Shown here one piece after another: positions 48,912-57,620 of a DNA stretch of 64,000 nt. The notes below the pieces were generated by a model that did not search any database, was not told the origin of the DNA, and saw only the letters and a program-made list of their open reading frames with translations. The DNA comes from Paenibacillus sp. 32352 (lineage in GTDB: Bacteria > Bacillota > Bacilli > Paenibacillales > NBRC-103111): positions 1 to 64,000 of the forward strand of contig NZ_MZNT01000014.1 of assembly GCF_002042965.1 (NCBI RefSeq). Direction: 5' to 3'. The position numbers were made by a program, and so were the translations under genes. Position 1 is the first letter of the stretch, and each line of letters starts with the position of its first letter.

Positions 48912-49787
48912 TTAACAGCTGCCTGAATACGGCTCAATATGAACGTGTACGTTCTCGATTTGATGCTTCTTGTTCATGCGCCGTTCGATTTCATCGCTAA
49001 TATCGTGGCTTTGCTCCACACTCAGCTCCGCTGCGACCTCTACGACAACATCCAGAAGCACGCTGCTGCCGTGTACACGAGCTTTAATGTCCTTGATTCC
49101 TTTGACCCCGGGGGTATCGCCGACCGTCTCGCGGAACATGGTCAGCTTCTCTTCATCGAAGCCGTCTGTCAGGGCGTGAGTGGCTTCGTAGAAAATATCC
49201 CAGGCCGTTTTGCAAATAACGATCCCTACCGCAAATGCAGCAATGGCATCAAGAATGGGCATTCCGAGGCGCGCTCCGAATATGCCGACGGCGGCCCCGA
49301 TACTGACGAGCGCATCCGACCGGTTATCGTAAGCGGCGGCCATCAGCGACTGATTGTTGATTTTGCGGGCCAGTCGGCTGTTGTATAAGTAAACGAACCA
49401 CATGCACGCAGCACATATCAGGGCGATCCATGCGGCTATCATGTCCGGAGCCTGTCCCTTGTCTTCGAAGAAGCTCTGGCCGGACTGAATCAGCACCTGG
49501 ATACCGGCAGCGAACATAATGAAGGACGCCACCATAGAGGCGATCGTTTCCGCACGCATGTGACCGTACGGGTGGTCGTGGTCGGGCGGCTTGCGCGAGA
49601 TCCGCAGGCCGATAAGTACGGCAAGAGATACGATAATGTCGGTTGTATTGTTAATCCCATCCGCTGATAACGCTTCAGAGCCTGTCAGGTATCCCATGGT
49701 GATTTTGAATGCGGATAAAATAATGTAGGCAATGATACTGACCCATGCGCCTCTCTCGCCCTGCTTCAGATTATCGTATGTGTCCAC
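48912..49787 (-). CDS. cation diffusion facilitator family metal transporter
   Basis: 291 aa from a GTG start that has GGGGAG 8 nt upstream (the longer frame to 49919 has no such site). Six membrane helices and a cytoplasmic beta domain. Metal-site residues: EALSADGINNTTDI, DHDHPYGHMRAET, AYDNRSDALVS. C-terminal domain LLDVVVEVAAELSVEQSHDISDEIE. Exports Zn, Mn or Fe; metal not decidable. Confidence 0.92.
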   Translation of the reverse strand: MDTYDNLKQGERGAWVSIIAYIILSAFKITMGYLTGSEALSADGINNTTDIIVSLAVLIGLRISRKPPDHDHPYGHMRAETIASMVASFIMFAAGIQVLIQSGQSFFEDKGQAPDMIAAWIALICAACMWFVYLYNSRLARKINNQSLMAAAYDNRSDALVSIGAAVGIFGARLGMPILDAIAAFAVGIVICKTAWDIFYEATHALTDGFDEEKLTMFRETVGDTPGVKGIKDIKARVHGSSVLLDVVVEVAAELSVEQSHDISDEIERRMNKKHQIENVHVHIEPYSGSC

Positions 49788-50093
49788 GTTGATTCTCCCC
49801 CAAGCTTCCTTTATCGAAAAATACGCTGCTTTTTGACCGAACCCCATCATAACAAACGAAACTTGTGTGGGTCTAGAGAAACAGTGTTTTCCTAGCAACG
49901 AAAAATAGGGACAGCGCAACTTTGTTTTCTAAGGCAAATCTTTTTCACCCAAGCTAATTTCTAGTCTATATTTATAGAAGATACGGGGTAGCACTCCAAT
50001 AGAAATCCTGACAAAAGAAAGAGCAGCCTCCGCATTGTGGGCGTGAGGCCGCTGCCTGGCTTTATTGCCGATCCTTTGTTCAAACAGCCGACC
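49788..50093. other. intergenic region between CDF gene and hypothetical gene
   Basis: Holds the upstream part of the CDF gene and a hairpin (50022-50054, AGCAGCCTC/GAGGCCGCT) that probably ends the gene at 50094. No other feature seen. Confidence 0.5.
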
Positions 50094-50540
50094 TTATAAT
50101 CGGACTCCGGCATCAAAATAGTTGTAATCGTCAGTAGAAGGATCAAATACCGGATGGCCATTGCCCGAATCCGACTCTCCTGCAGCAACGCCCGGGAACG
50201 TATCCGCTGTCGTGCTGTCGTTCTCCATTAGATCTTCATTGATCAGATGGGCCGGGATGGAGATATAATCGGCTTCATTATAAGCCATCGCGTAGGTATC
50301 GCTTTCCGTTGCGGCACCTTCCATTTCCTTCAGCCTGCCCCCGTGCGCCTGGGCAATCTCCAATGCCGAGGTCAGATCGTTGTTCTCGACATCGATATGC
50401 AGCGCAGGCAGCTTCCATTCCCGGTGCAGTCCCGTATGGTACCCGAGCTCCTCCAGCGTTTCTTTGGCCAGCAAAGCCGACTTTTCATTTTCAAACTCAA
50501 AAAAGATAGGCACACCCGTCATTCGGTTCGTTCCTTTCAT
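50094..50540 (-). CDS. uncharacterised protein, 148 aa
   Basis: N-terminal 75 residues (VPIFFEFENEKSALLAKETLEELGYHTGLHREWKLPALHIDVENNDLTSALEIAQAHGG) look like an alpha/beta fold of repeated strand-helix units; the rest is acidic and probably disordered (GESDSGNGHPVFDPSTDD). No membrane segment. Single gene. Function unknown. Confidence 0.7.
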   Translation of the reverse strand: MKGTNRMTGVPIFFEFENEKSALLAKETLEELGYHTGLHREWKLPALHIDVENNDLTSALEIAQAHGGRLKEMEGAATESDTYAMAYNEADYISIPAHLINEDLMENDSTTADTFPGVAAGESDSGNGHPVFDPSTDDYNYFDAGVRL

Positions 50541-50688
50541 GAAAAAGATGGTTTGGCTTAGATTCCCCGCGGACGCGCCAAACTATTCCTTTTTCCGCAA
50601 ACAGACATACGCTTGAAATCCCTTGCATAAATTGGTTACAAAACGATTCAGGCATGACCATTCTTCTTATTAGAAAGAGGTGTGTGCA

Positions 50689-51057
50689 TTGAGCCCATTG
50701 AACGACGATGAAAGAGGCTACCCTGCGGCAAACGCTCCGTCCGGGGTCGATCCCGCTGATGTCCATCAGAACAAATGGCTTGCTGTGGCCGCTTATATTA
50801 TATTTTTCATTCCGCTGCTTGCCGCGAGACAATCCCGATTCGCCATGTACCATGCCAATCAGGGACTTGTTCTGCTGTTGTTCAGCATCGCCTGCAATAT
50901 TGTGCTCGGCTTTATTCCGTTTATCGGCTGGATCCTGCTTCCGATTGCCAATTTGGCCACATTGGTTCTTGTCATTATAGGGATTCTGCAATCGGCCAAC
51001 GGGCAGCTGAAGCCTCTGCCTGTGATAGGAAGCATTTCCCTTCTGAAAGTTCCGTAG
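50689..51057 (+). CDS. DUF4870-like small membrane protein
   Basis: 122 aa with three hydrophobic helices (about 30-45, 60-78 and 83-102) and the motif FAMYHANQGLVLLLF, which is typical of DUF4870/Tic20-like proteins. The N-terminal 25 residues are polar. TTG start with GAAAGAGG 8 nt upstream; a GTG at 50680 is also open. Function unknown. Ends at a terminator near the Nudix gene. Confidence 0.8.
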   Translation: MSPLNDDERGYPAANAPSGVDPADVHQNKWLAVAAYIIFFIPLLAARQSRFAMYHANQGLVLLLFSIACNIVLGFIPFIGWILLPIANLATLVLVIIGILQSANGQLKPLPVIGSISLLKVP

Positions 51058-51075
51058 GTCGAATAAGAACACGCC

Positions 51076-51119
51076 AAAAAGCCGACCCCGTTGTTCAACG
51101 ATGTCGGCTTCCTTTTTTA
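51076..51119. terminator. terminator between DUF4870 gene and Nudix gene
   Basis: AAAAAGCCGAC / GTCGGCTTCCTTTTTT with flanking A/T runs between converging genes. Confidence 0.85.
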
Positions 51120-51130
51120 TGCGAAGATGA

Positions 51131-51634
51131 TTATACGCCTATGGCGTAAGCTGCCTCCAGAGGAAGAGGAAAGCATTCGACCAGCTGCCCTTGGCGGAAG
51201 ATACACCGGTATTCCCGAGGCTCCTCCAGATTCAGCATGGGCGGCAGGAAATGCCGGAGATGATTGGCGACTCCCTGGTTATCCGGATGAATGACCCATT
51301 CGATAGGCTTGAATGCCAATATCCCCTCGGCCGTCCCGACCGGATGGTCAAAATCCTTCCCTCTCCCGGAAGGCATATCGGCCAGGTATACATACATTCC
51401 GCCGCTGGACTTGCCGTCGACTTCCCAAGTAACAATCCCGCCAAAATGCGCCTCAGCCAATAGGATCCCGGTCTCCTCACGCACCTCCCGAAGGACGCTC
51501 TCACAGGGGGATTCCTCCGGCTCCAGCTTACCGCCTACACCGTTCCAGAGCCCAAGCAAGGGAGACTTATGCCGGTTCAGCATCAGCAGCCGGTCACCTT
51601 CACGGATAAAGCACAGATTATACTTAAGCCTCAT
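51131..51634 (-). CDS. Nudix hydrolase (MutT/8-oxo-dGTP diphosphatase-like)
   Basis: 167 aa. Perfect Nudix box GGKLEPEESPCESVLREVREETGI (about 35-58). N-terminal YNLCFIREGDRLLMLNRHKSPLLGLWNGVGGK is typical of the YtkD/MutT group that removes oxidised nucleotides. Exact substrate unknown. Single gene. Confidence 0.9.
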   Translation of the reverse strand: MRLKYNLCFIREGDRLLMLNRHKSPLLGLWNGVGGKLEPEESPCESVLREVREETGILLAEAHFGGIVTWEVDGKSSGGMYVYLADMPSGRGKDFDHPVGTAEGILAFKPIEWVIHPDNQGVANHLRHFLPPMLNLEEPREYRCIFRQGQLVECFPLPLEAAYAIGV

Positions 51635-51698
51635 GAGGTACCTTCCTTTCGACCATTAAATATGTATGTGTTTAATAAATCCTAATCCTCAGGCTCCG

Positions 51699-52475
51699 TT
51701 AATCTCGGCCGCCGTAGGCGAGCTTCTCCGCCAATGTCACGGCTAATGTCCCGGCCTGCACCCTCTTTCGCTCCCACTCATGGAGAGGCATGGAGATGCT
51801 GACTGCTCCGCAAACCTCTCCCCCAGGCTGCTTAATAGGGGCGGCAACGCAGCAGAAGCCCATAACAGCCTCCTGTTCATCGCAAGCCACCCCCTCCAGT
51901 CTCGCCTGCTGTACCTGCTTCTTCAATACCTCAATCGAAACGATAGTGTAAGGGGTCAGCTGAGCTAACGGAGTCTCGGGCGGATACAGGCGTTCCCACA
52001 TCACCTCATCCACTCCGGCCAGCATGACTTTGCCGAGACCCGTGGCATGAGCGGGGAACCTTGAGCCCGGCCCGGAAATGACCTGCACCGGCGTCGGGGC
52101 CGCTTCCTTCGCCAAATAGACGACCTCCGTGCCCTCCAGCCTCGCAAGCTGAACGGATTCTCCGATTTCCCTCATGATCGCAGGCGCTTCCCGCTTGAAT
52201 AGGTCAATCAAATTAAATTGCTGGAAATACGCGCTGCCAAGCCAGCCGAAATAACCGCCGAGTCCATAGGAATCCGCTGCATCCTTCTCAATCCAGCCTA
52301 ATTCCTCCATGGTCTGAAGCAGAGAAAACATCGTGCTCTTGCTGACATGGGTCCGCTGGCACAAATCAGTGAGCTTGAGCCTTCCCCTCTCTTCCGCGAT
52401 TTCGCGAAGTACACGGTGAGCCCGGTCCAGAGCGGGCACCCAATATTTTTTATCCATGGCTTGCATAGCCCCCAT
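51699..52475 (-). CDS. IclR family transcriptional regulator (2)
   Basis: 258 aa (start could also be the ATG at 52457). N-terminal winged helix (about 12-70; LKLTDLCQRTHVSKSTMFSLLQTMEELG) and C-terminal GAF-like effector domain with GSRFPAHATGLGKVMLAG and a final CGAVSISMP. Effector unknown. It faces the aldolase gene across 430 bp of regulatory DNA. Unlike the first IclR protein, its own promoter carries a different palindrome. Confidence 0.9.
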   Translation of the reverse strand: MGAMQAMDKKYWVPALDRAHRVLREIAEERGRLKLTDLCQRTHVSKSTMFSLLQTMEELGWIEKDAADSYGLGGYFGWLGSAYFQQFNLIDLFKREAPAIMREIGESVQLARLEGTEVVYLAKEAAPTPVQVISGPGSRFPAHATGLGKVMLAGVDEVMWERLYPPETPLAQLTPYTIVSIEVLKKQVQQARLEGVACDEQEAVMGFCCVAAPIKQPGGEVCGAVSISMPLHEWERKRVQAGTLAVTLAEKLAYGGRD

Positions 52476-52552
52476 TATTATTATTCATGGCATAAATATG
52501 CTTCACTGCGATTGTGCTTTGCCGCGGTTGAGCCTTACTATATAAAAAATAA

Positions 52553-52568
52553 GTTCACAATAATGAAC
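52553..52568 (-). promoter_or_regulatory. palindrome at the second IclR promoter
   Basis: GTTCA-CAATAA-TGAAC. On the minus strand it overlaps a possible -35 TTCATT that stands 17 bp before TATATA. Candidate autoregulatory site. Confidence 0.5.
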
Positions 52569-52713
52569 CTTGTTTCAAAATTCTATTCCCCACATTTTAT
52601 CACCTGTCCCGGCCAAGGGTCAATGAGCGCCTCTCCTCAAAAGAAATGCGGAGCCGCCCCGTCTTTTCCTGAAAAACGGGCTGTCTTGAAGTTCCCAAAT
52701 TTACATATAATGT

Positions 52714-52770
52714 TTGTCAATTGACCATTGTTTTGTTATCATTGACAAGTAGTTAATGATGTGTAATGAT
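52714..52770 (+). promoter_or_regulatory. aldolase promoter with long inverted repeat
   Basis: -35 TTGACA (52742-52747), 17 bp, -10 AATGAT (52765-52770). A perfect inverted repeat TTGTCAAT (52714-52721) / ATTGACAA (52741-52748) overlaps the -35, with 19 bp between halves. Confidence 0.55.
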
Positions 52771-52909
52771 AGGGTTAGAAAATACCACTTTATCGCTTGA
52801 AAGCCAAAAAGCTTCGAAGTAGCGAAGTATTATAAGGTGGCCAGCATCGCCCGCCATACGGTTTCTTTGCCGGGCTGACTCCGCCACAACGAGAAAAGGA
52901 GCACATATT

Positions 52910-53878
52910 ATGACAAGAGGTATGAATCACAAAATTTTGGACTGCACGATTCGTGACGGAGGTCTCGTCAACAATTGGGATTTTAGCGTAAAAATGGTAC
53001 AAGATATGTATGCGGGCTTGAGCGAAGCCGGCGTCGAATATATGGAAATCGGCTATAAAAACTCCGCCAAGCTGCTTAAAGGTGCCGATGCTGGCCCGTG
53101 GCGCTTCCTGAACGAAGATTTCTTGAAGGAAGTTATCCCTAACAAAACCGATACCAAGCTGTCCGCTCTGGTCGATATCGGCCGTGTAGACGAGAACGAC
53201 ATCCTCCCTCGCGAGCAAAGTCAGCTTGATTTGATCCGCGTAGCTACTTACATCAAGGATGTAGATAAAGCGCTCGAGCTGGTACGCAAATTCAACAGCT
53301 ACGGCTATGAGACCAGCATTAACATTATGGCGCTGTCCCACGTGATGGAGAATGAGCTGACCGAAGCTTTCGAAGAAATCAACAAAAGCCCGGTTGACGT
53401 CGTCTACATTGTAGACTCTTACGGCAGCATGGATTACAGCGATATTGATTACCTCGTTGCCAAATTCCAACGTTTGCTTCCTGAGAAGCAGCTCGGCCTT
53501 CATATGCACAATAACATGCAGCTTGCCTTCTCGAACACGATTATGGGCGCGAGCAAGGGTGTGCAATTCCTGGATGCTTCCGTATTCGGCATGGGCCGTG
53601 CGGCAGGTAACTGCCCTACCGAGCTGCTGGTAAGCTACCTGAAAAATCCGAAATACGAAGTACGTCCGGTTCTGGATCTGATTGAGAGACATTTGGTGCC
53701 TATGCGCGAGAAAGTCGAGTGGGGCTACATCGTTCCTTACATGATTGCCGGCGTATTGAACGAGCATCCTCGTGCCGCCATGGCTCTTCGCGCAAGCGAT
53801 GATAAAGATAAATACGTAGACTTCTACGATAAACTGACATCTCCGGAAGCGATGCCTACCAATCATCATTCCGACTAA
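52910..53878 (+). CDS. DRE-TIM aldolase-domain protein (HMGL-like)
   Basis: 322 aa TIM-barrel metallo-aldolase or lyase. The DRE signature is KILDCTIRDGGLVNNWDF (RDGG), with metal-binding HMHNNMQLAF and GMGRAAGNCPTELL. Related to 4-hydroxy-2-oxovalerate aldolases and 2-isopropylmalate-type synthases, but no acetaldehyde dehydrogenase partner is encoded nearby. Codon use is biased like acnA and sodA, suggesting strong expression. AAAAGGAG 8 nt before ATG. Confidence 0.88.
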   Translation: MTRGMNHKILDCTIRDGGLVNNWDFSVKMVQDMYAGLSEAGVEYMEIGYKNSAKLLKGADAGPWRFLNEDFLKEVIPNKTDTKLSALVDIGRVDENDILPREQSQLDLIRVATYIKDVDKALELVRKFNSYGYETSINIMALSHVMENELTEAFEEINKSPVDVVYIVDSYGSMDYSDIDYLVAKFQRLLPEKQLGLHMHNNMQLAFSNTIMGASKGVQFLDASVFGMGRAAGNCPTELLVSYLKNPKYEVRPVLDLIERHLVPMREKVEWGYIVPYMIAGVLNEHPRAAMALRASDDKDKYVDFYDKLTSPEAMPTNHHSD

Positions 53879-53904
53879 TTCGTTCCCATAAGCAATTCAT
53901 GAGA

Positions 53905-53935
53905 GATGGCTGCCCTGTGCGGCCGTCTTTTTCTG
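53905..53935 (+). terminator. terminator after aldolase gene
   Basis: GATGGCTGC-CCTGT-GCGGCCGTC followed by TTTTT. Confidence 0.75.
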
Positions 53936-54107
53936 ACATTTTCATGGAGGCATCCTAGTTTGCTTCCGTGCTTGCCGTCCCTTTTCTGGCCTTCTTTTGC
54001 ATATTATTACCATCCCCTACAGCGTCATTTGAAGCGATAGCTCCCATTTTTTGTGGATATGATATAGCTAGTACCACTATTGATCATCTTTTCAAGGAGG
54101 CAGTCAG

Positions 54108-54509
54108 ATGAACAACAAAGTATGGGGATGGGCCGCTGTCACGGCTCTTATTATCGGTGCAGGCATGATCTTGTCTCATCCGGCTTCTGCGGATCCTGCT
54201 TCGGTCCCGGCTCCAGCAGAGTCTGAACAAATGATGAATTATGATGAACAAGTCGCGGCGGAGCAGGCGGAACTCCAGAAGCAGGCCAAAATTACAAAAG
54301 ACCAAAGCGTCACCATCGCCAAGAAAAAGGTAGACGGCAAAGTACAGGAAGTTATGCTCGGGATCGAAGATGGCACTGTCGTCTACAACGTCTTCATTGA
54401 AGATAAGCATTCGCAGGTGATGGAGGTTAAGGTAGACGCCAACACCGGAAAAGTCATTGCCGTGGAACAAACCGATAACGACATGGAAACCGTTGAAGAT
54501 ATGGAATAG
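54108..54509 (+). CDS. exported PepSY-domain protein
   Basis: 133 aa. Signal peptide (about 1-29, ending ASADP), an acidic helix and one PepSY domain (about 58-125: ITKDQSVTIAKKKVDGKVQEVMLGIEDGTVVYNVFIEDKHSQ, MEVKVDANTGKVI). PepSY proteins often inhibit or guide extracellular peptidases. AAGGAGG upstream. Terminator follows. Confidence 0.9.
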   Translation: MNNKVWGWAAVTALIIGAGMILSHPASADPASVPAPAESEQMMNYDEQVAAEQAELQKQAKITKDQSVTIAKKKVDGKVQEVMLGIEDGTVVYNVFIEDKHSQVMEVKVDANTGKVIAVEQTDNDMETVEDME

Positions 54510-54519
54510 TCGATGTTTA

Positions 54520-54558
54520 AGCCTTCTGCCCGCCGGGTGCCGAGGGCTTTCTTTTTTG
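54520..54558 (+). terminator. terminator after PepSY gene
   Basis: AAGCCTTC...GAGGGCTTTCTTTTTT stem-loop with T-run, right after the stop. Confidence 0.75.
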
Positions 54559-54609
54559 CCGCGGCCAATCCGGGTGTCCGGGAACAATCCCTCTGCGAGT
54601 GCTTTTTTT

Positions 54610-54617
54610 GCTATAAT
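54610..54617 (+). promoter_or_regulatory. extended -10 promoter of radical SAM gene
   Basis: GCTATAAT within TTTTGCTATAAT (TGC-TATAAT), 86 bp before the start; no clear -35. Confidence 0.45.
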
Positions 54618-54702
54618 GTAAGGTACGGCTGGCAGCCGAAACTTACACTCGCCTTTCGCAGCAGCGCGCTTCCTCATCTATCAACCCTGGAGGTGATCAT
54701 TG

Positions 54703-55521
54703 ATGCAGCCGACCCTTACACATAAAGCTCCCAAGACGCTCCTTAATCCAGCCGGCGGTTACTTGACCGGATACAGCCATACACTGAATCCCTATACAGG
54801 CTGCGCCTTCTCCTGCTCCTACTGCTATGTGCGGGAAATGCCGGTAGCCAAGTTCCGTTCCGAGCCCTGGGGAACCTGGGTCGATATTAAGGAAGGGGCT
54901 GCCGCAATCCTGTCAAAGGAGCTTACCAAGGCGCGGCGCAAAGGTCCCGTAACGATCTTCATGTCGTCCAGTACGGACCCTTATCAGCCTGTAGAGTACC
55001 GCGAGCGGCTCACCCGCTCCCTGCTAGAAGCGATGGTGCAGACACCGCCCGATTTTCTTCTCCTGCAGACACGCAGCCCTCTCGTCACGCGAGATATCGA
55101 TCTGCTGCTTCAGATGAAGGAGCACGTCCGGGTCAGCGTCACGGTGGAGACCGATCTGGAGCCGATGAGACGTGCATTCACCCCGTCAGCGCCGCCTTTG
55201 GCGGCAAGAATGAAAGCGTTGAAGCAGCTTACAGCGGAGGGTCTGGATGTACAGGCGGCTATCTCTCCGGTACTGCCTTCCTCGGATCGGTTCGCCGAAC
55301 GGCTTGCCGAGGTCGTCGATCGGGTGTGCATCGATGACTTCTTCATGGGTGACGGAAATCTCGGCAAACGGACCGAGCGGCTTGGCATTCGCCGTATCTA
55401 CGAGGAGCTCGGCATAACCGAATGGTATGACCGAAGCGCTTATGAGCGCGTATGGAATAGGCTGAAGGCTCATTTCCCCGAACATCAGATCCTGGTCAGC
55501 CAAGCAGGCTTTTTGCCTTGA
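54703..55521 (+). CDS. radical SAM protein, SplB/Rv2578c-like
   Basis: 272 aa from ATG 54703, with a perfect GGAGGTGAT upstream (a TTG one codon earlier is open). Cluster motif CAFSCSYC (C-x3-C-x2-C) near residue 36, in the usual TLNPYTGCAFSCSYCYVREMP. Shares the Rv2578c/SPL-like group seen next to DNA repair genes, but spore photoproduct lyase itself is longer; substrate unknown. Confidence 0.88.
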   Translation: MQPTLTHKAPKTLLNPAGGYLTGYSHTLNPYTGCAFSCSYCYVREMPVAKFRSEPWGTWVDIKEGAAAILSKELTKARRKGPVTIFMSSSTDPYQPVEYRERLTRSLLEAMVQTPPDFLLLQTRSPLVTRDIDLLLQMKEHVRVSVTVETDLEPMRRAFTPSAPPLAARMKALKQLTAEGLDVQAAISPVLPSSDRFAERLAEVVDRVCIDDFFMGDGNLGKRTERLGIRRIYEELGITEWYDRSAYERVWNRLKAHFPEHQILVSQAGFLP

Positions 55522-55552
55522 AGCACGGACCTTTCATTGCATCATAGAACAG

Positions 55553-55601
55553 TAACGCCCCTGTAAGACTTCTGCCATTGCAGCAGTCTAATAGGGGCGT
55601 T
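55553..55601. terminator. terminator between radical SAM and sugar-permease genes
   Basis: AACGCCCCT / AGGGGCGTT with inner GACT/AGTC between converging genes. Confidence 0.8.
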
Positions 55602-55656
55602 CGTCATTTCATACCCAGGCTGTAGAGGCACGTCCTCTGTCTCGCCAGGATGGAAA

Positions 55657-56529
55657 TTACCCTTTGACAGAACCGACCAAAGCACCTTTGGCGAAATATT
55701 TTTGCAAGAAAGGATATACGATCAATATTGGAAGAGTCGATACCACGATAACGGCCATCTTGATCGTTTGCTCAGGCGGTTTGATGAAATCGTTACCCGT
55801 ATCTGCAGCCAACCCGCTCGCCGCGATAACGATTTGACGCAGCAGAACCTGAATCGGCCATTTCGACGCATCATTAATGAACATAATGGCGTGGAAATAG
55901 GAGTTCCAGTAGTTTACCGCATAGAACAAAGAGATAGTGGCCAAGGATGGCAGGGACAAAGGCAGAACGATTTTGAATAAAATTCCGAAATCGCCGCATC
56001 CGTCGATTTTGGCAGATTCCTCAATCCCATCCGGCAGTCCTTGGAAAAAGCTGCGCAGAATGATCAGATTGAACGCACTGATTGCACTAGGCAAAATCAT
56101 TGCCATGTAGCTGTCAATCAAACCCATAGCTTTAACGACAAGGAAGGATGGGATCAAGCCGCCGCTGAACAACATGGTGAATACGATCATCAGGTTAACG
56201 GTAGTACGACCATCCAAGTCTCTTCTTGTCAGACCGTATGCCATGAGCGACGTCAGAAACATACTGATGATGGTACCGCCAACGGTAACGCCAATAGATA
56301 CAGCCAATGCTTTAAAGAGTGTTCCCGTCGATAAAATATATTGATAAGCGCTCAGCGTAAATTCACTTGGAATCAATACGAACGGCTTGCGCGCCATCTC
56401 TTCCGCTGTAGTGAACGAGCCCATAACCACGTGAAGGAACGGCAGAAGCATGAGCAGCGAGACGATGACAAGGAGCGTAATATTGACAAAGTCGAATAAA
56501 CGGCTGGCAAACGTTTTATCTTGAACCAT
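55657..56529 (-). CDS. CUT1-family carbohydrate ABC permease, LplC-like
   Basis: 290 aa, six membrane helices. EAA loop is EESAKIDGCGDFGILFKIVLPLSLP. N-terminal FDFVNITLLVIVSLLMLLPFLHVVMGSF and LIVYPFLQKYFAKGALVGSVKG end are typical of LplC/YtcP. Pairs with the LplB-like permease and shares a general ATPase such as MsmX, not encoded here. Last gene of the operon. Confidence 0.93.
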   Translation of the reverse strand: MVQDKTFASRLFDFVNITLLVIVSLLMLLPFLHVVMGSFTTAEEMARKPFVLIPSEFTLSAYQYILSTGTLFKALAVSIGVTVGGTIISMFLTSLMAYGLTRRDLDGRTTVNLMIVFTMLFSGGLIPSFLVVKAMGLIDSYMAMILPSAISAFNLIILRSFFQGLPDGIEESAKIDGCGDFGILFKIVLPLSLPSLATISLFYAVNYWNSYFHAIMFINDASKWPIQVLLRQIVIAASGLAADTGNDFIKPPEQTIKMAVIVVSTLPILIVYPFLQKYFAKGALVGSVKG

Positions 56530-56555
56530 TTTGATGCCTCCTTTGAAGTAACGGC

Positions 56556-57509
56556 TTAGTAGATTCCGTCCTCGCCGAATTTCTTAGCCAGCCAGTTGGA
56601 GAACATCACCAGAAGCAGGCCGATAACGGATTTGAACAAGCCGACAGCGGTACTGAAGCTGTATTGCCCTTGCTTCAAACCGGTTGTATAGACATAAGTA
56701 TCGAGGATTTCTGCTACGTTCTTATTCATGGAGTTGAGCAGCAGATAAATATGCTCGAAGCTGGTATCCAGGACGTTACCAATTTTCAGAATCAATAGAA
56801 CGATAACTACACTACGGATACTCGGAAGTGTGATATGCCAGATTTGACGAAAACGTCCGGCTCCATCCATCCGCGCCGCTTCATACAAGCCCGGGTCGAT
56901 AGCCGCCATGGCCGCCAAGTAAACAATCGTTCCCCAGCCCGCTTCGCGCCAAATCACCTGAATGACATAAATCGGATTAAACCATTCCTCACTCATGAGG
57001 AAATTGATCGGCTGTCCGCCGAAATAAGCAATCAGCTCGTTAATAAGACCGCCATCCATCGTCAGCATAACGAAGGAAATGGATACGACGATAACCCATG
57101 ACAAGAAATGCGGGATATACACAATCGTTTGCACAACCCGCTTGAAATACGAACTGGCGACTTCATTAAGCATAAGTGCCAGCAAGATCGGTACGGGGAA
57201 ATAAAATACGATATTGACGACAAAGACAACTAATGTGTTTTTGAATATATTCCAAAACTCCGAATCGGTGAACAATCGTTCGAAGTGCTTCAGTCCGACC
57301 CATTCACTGCCCATGATTCCCTTATAGGGCTGGTAATCCTGAAATGAAATCACCAGGCCGAACATAGGAATGTATTTAAAAATCAGAAAATAGAGAAAGC
57401 CCGGCAATATCATTAGATAAATATAACGGTTGCGAACGACACGTTTCCAGAGACCGCTTTGAGGCTTTGGAACAACTACGGGATTAGACTCAGCAGCCGT
57501 ATTATTCAT
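56556..57509 (-). CDS. CUT1-family carbohydrate ABC permease, LplB-like
   Basis: 317 aa from the ATG at 57509, which has AAAGGA 9 nt upstream (the ATG at 57518 overlaps that site). Six helices; EAA loop YEAARMDGAGRFRQIWHITLPSIR. The end NWLAKKFGEDGIY is typical of LplB. 26 bp before the LplC-like gene. Confidence 0.93.
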   Translation of the reverse strand: MNNTAAESNPVVVPKPQSGLWKRVVRNRYIYLMILPGFLYFLIFKYIPMFGLVISFQDYQPYKGIMGSEWVGLKHFERLFTDSEFWNIFKNTLVVFVVNIVFYFPVPILLALMLNEVASSYFKRVVQTIVYIPHFLSWVIVVSISFVMLTMDGGLINELIAYFGGQPINFLMSEEWFNPIYVIQVIWREAGWGTIVYLAAMAAIDPGLYEAARMDGAGRFRQIWHITLPSIRSVVIVLLILKIGNVLDTSFEHIYLLLNSMNKNVAEILDTYVYTTGLKQGQYSFSTAVGLFKSVIGLLLVMFSNWLAKKFGEDGIY

Positions 57510-57562
57510 TACGTTCATTCCTTTCTATCGTTAGCAATCGGAAAATGCAATCGAGATAGGCT

Positions 57563-57590
57563 AAGGCTGCCGATCTGTTTCAGCAGCCTT
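57563..57590 (-). other. stem-loop between binding-protein and permease genes
   Basis: AAGGCTGC / GCAGCCTT inverted repeat with a 12-nt loop and no T-run. Such stems protect or attenuate mRNA, giving more binding protein than permease. Confidence 0.6.
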
Positions 57591-57620
57591 TCGCCCTAAA
57601 CCACCTCTTATGGGACCTTC

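Noticed and set aside
49788..49919. 44-residue N-terminal extension of the CDF transporter
   Set aside because: No ribosome site at the upstream ATG and no family similarity; the GTG at 49787 has GGGGAG at the right distance.
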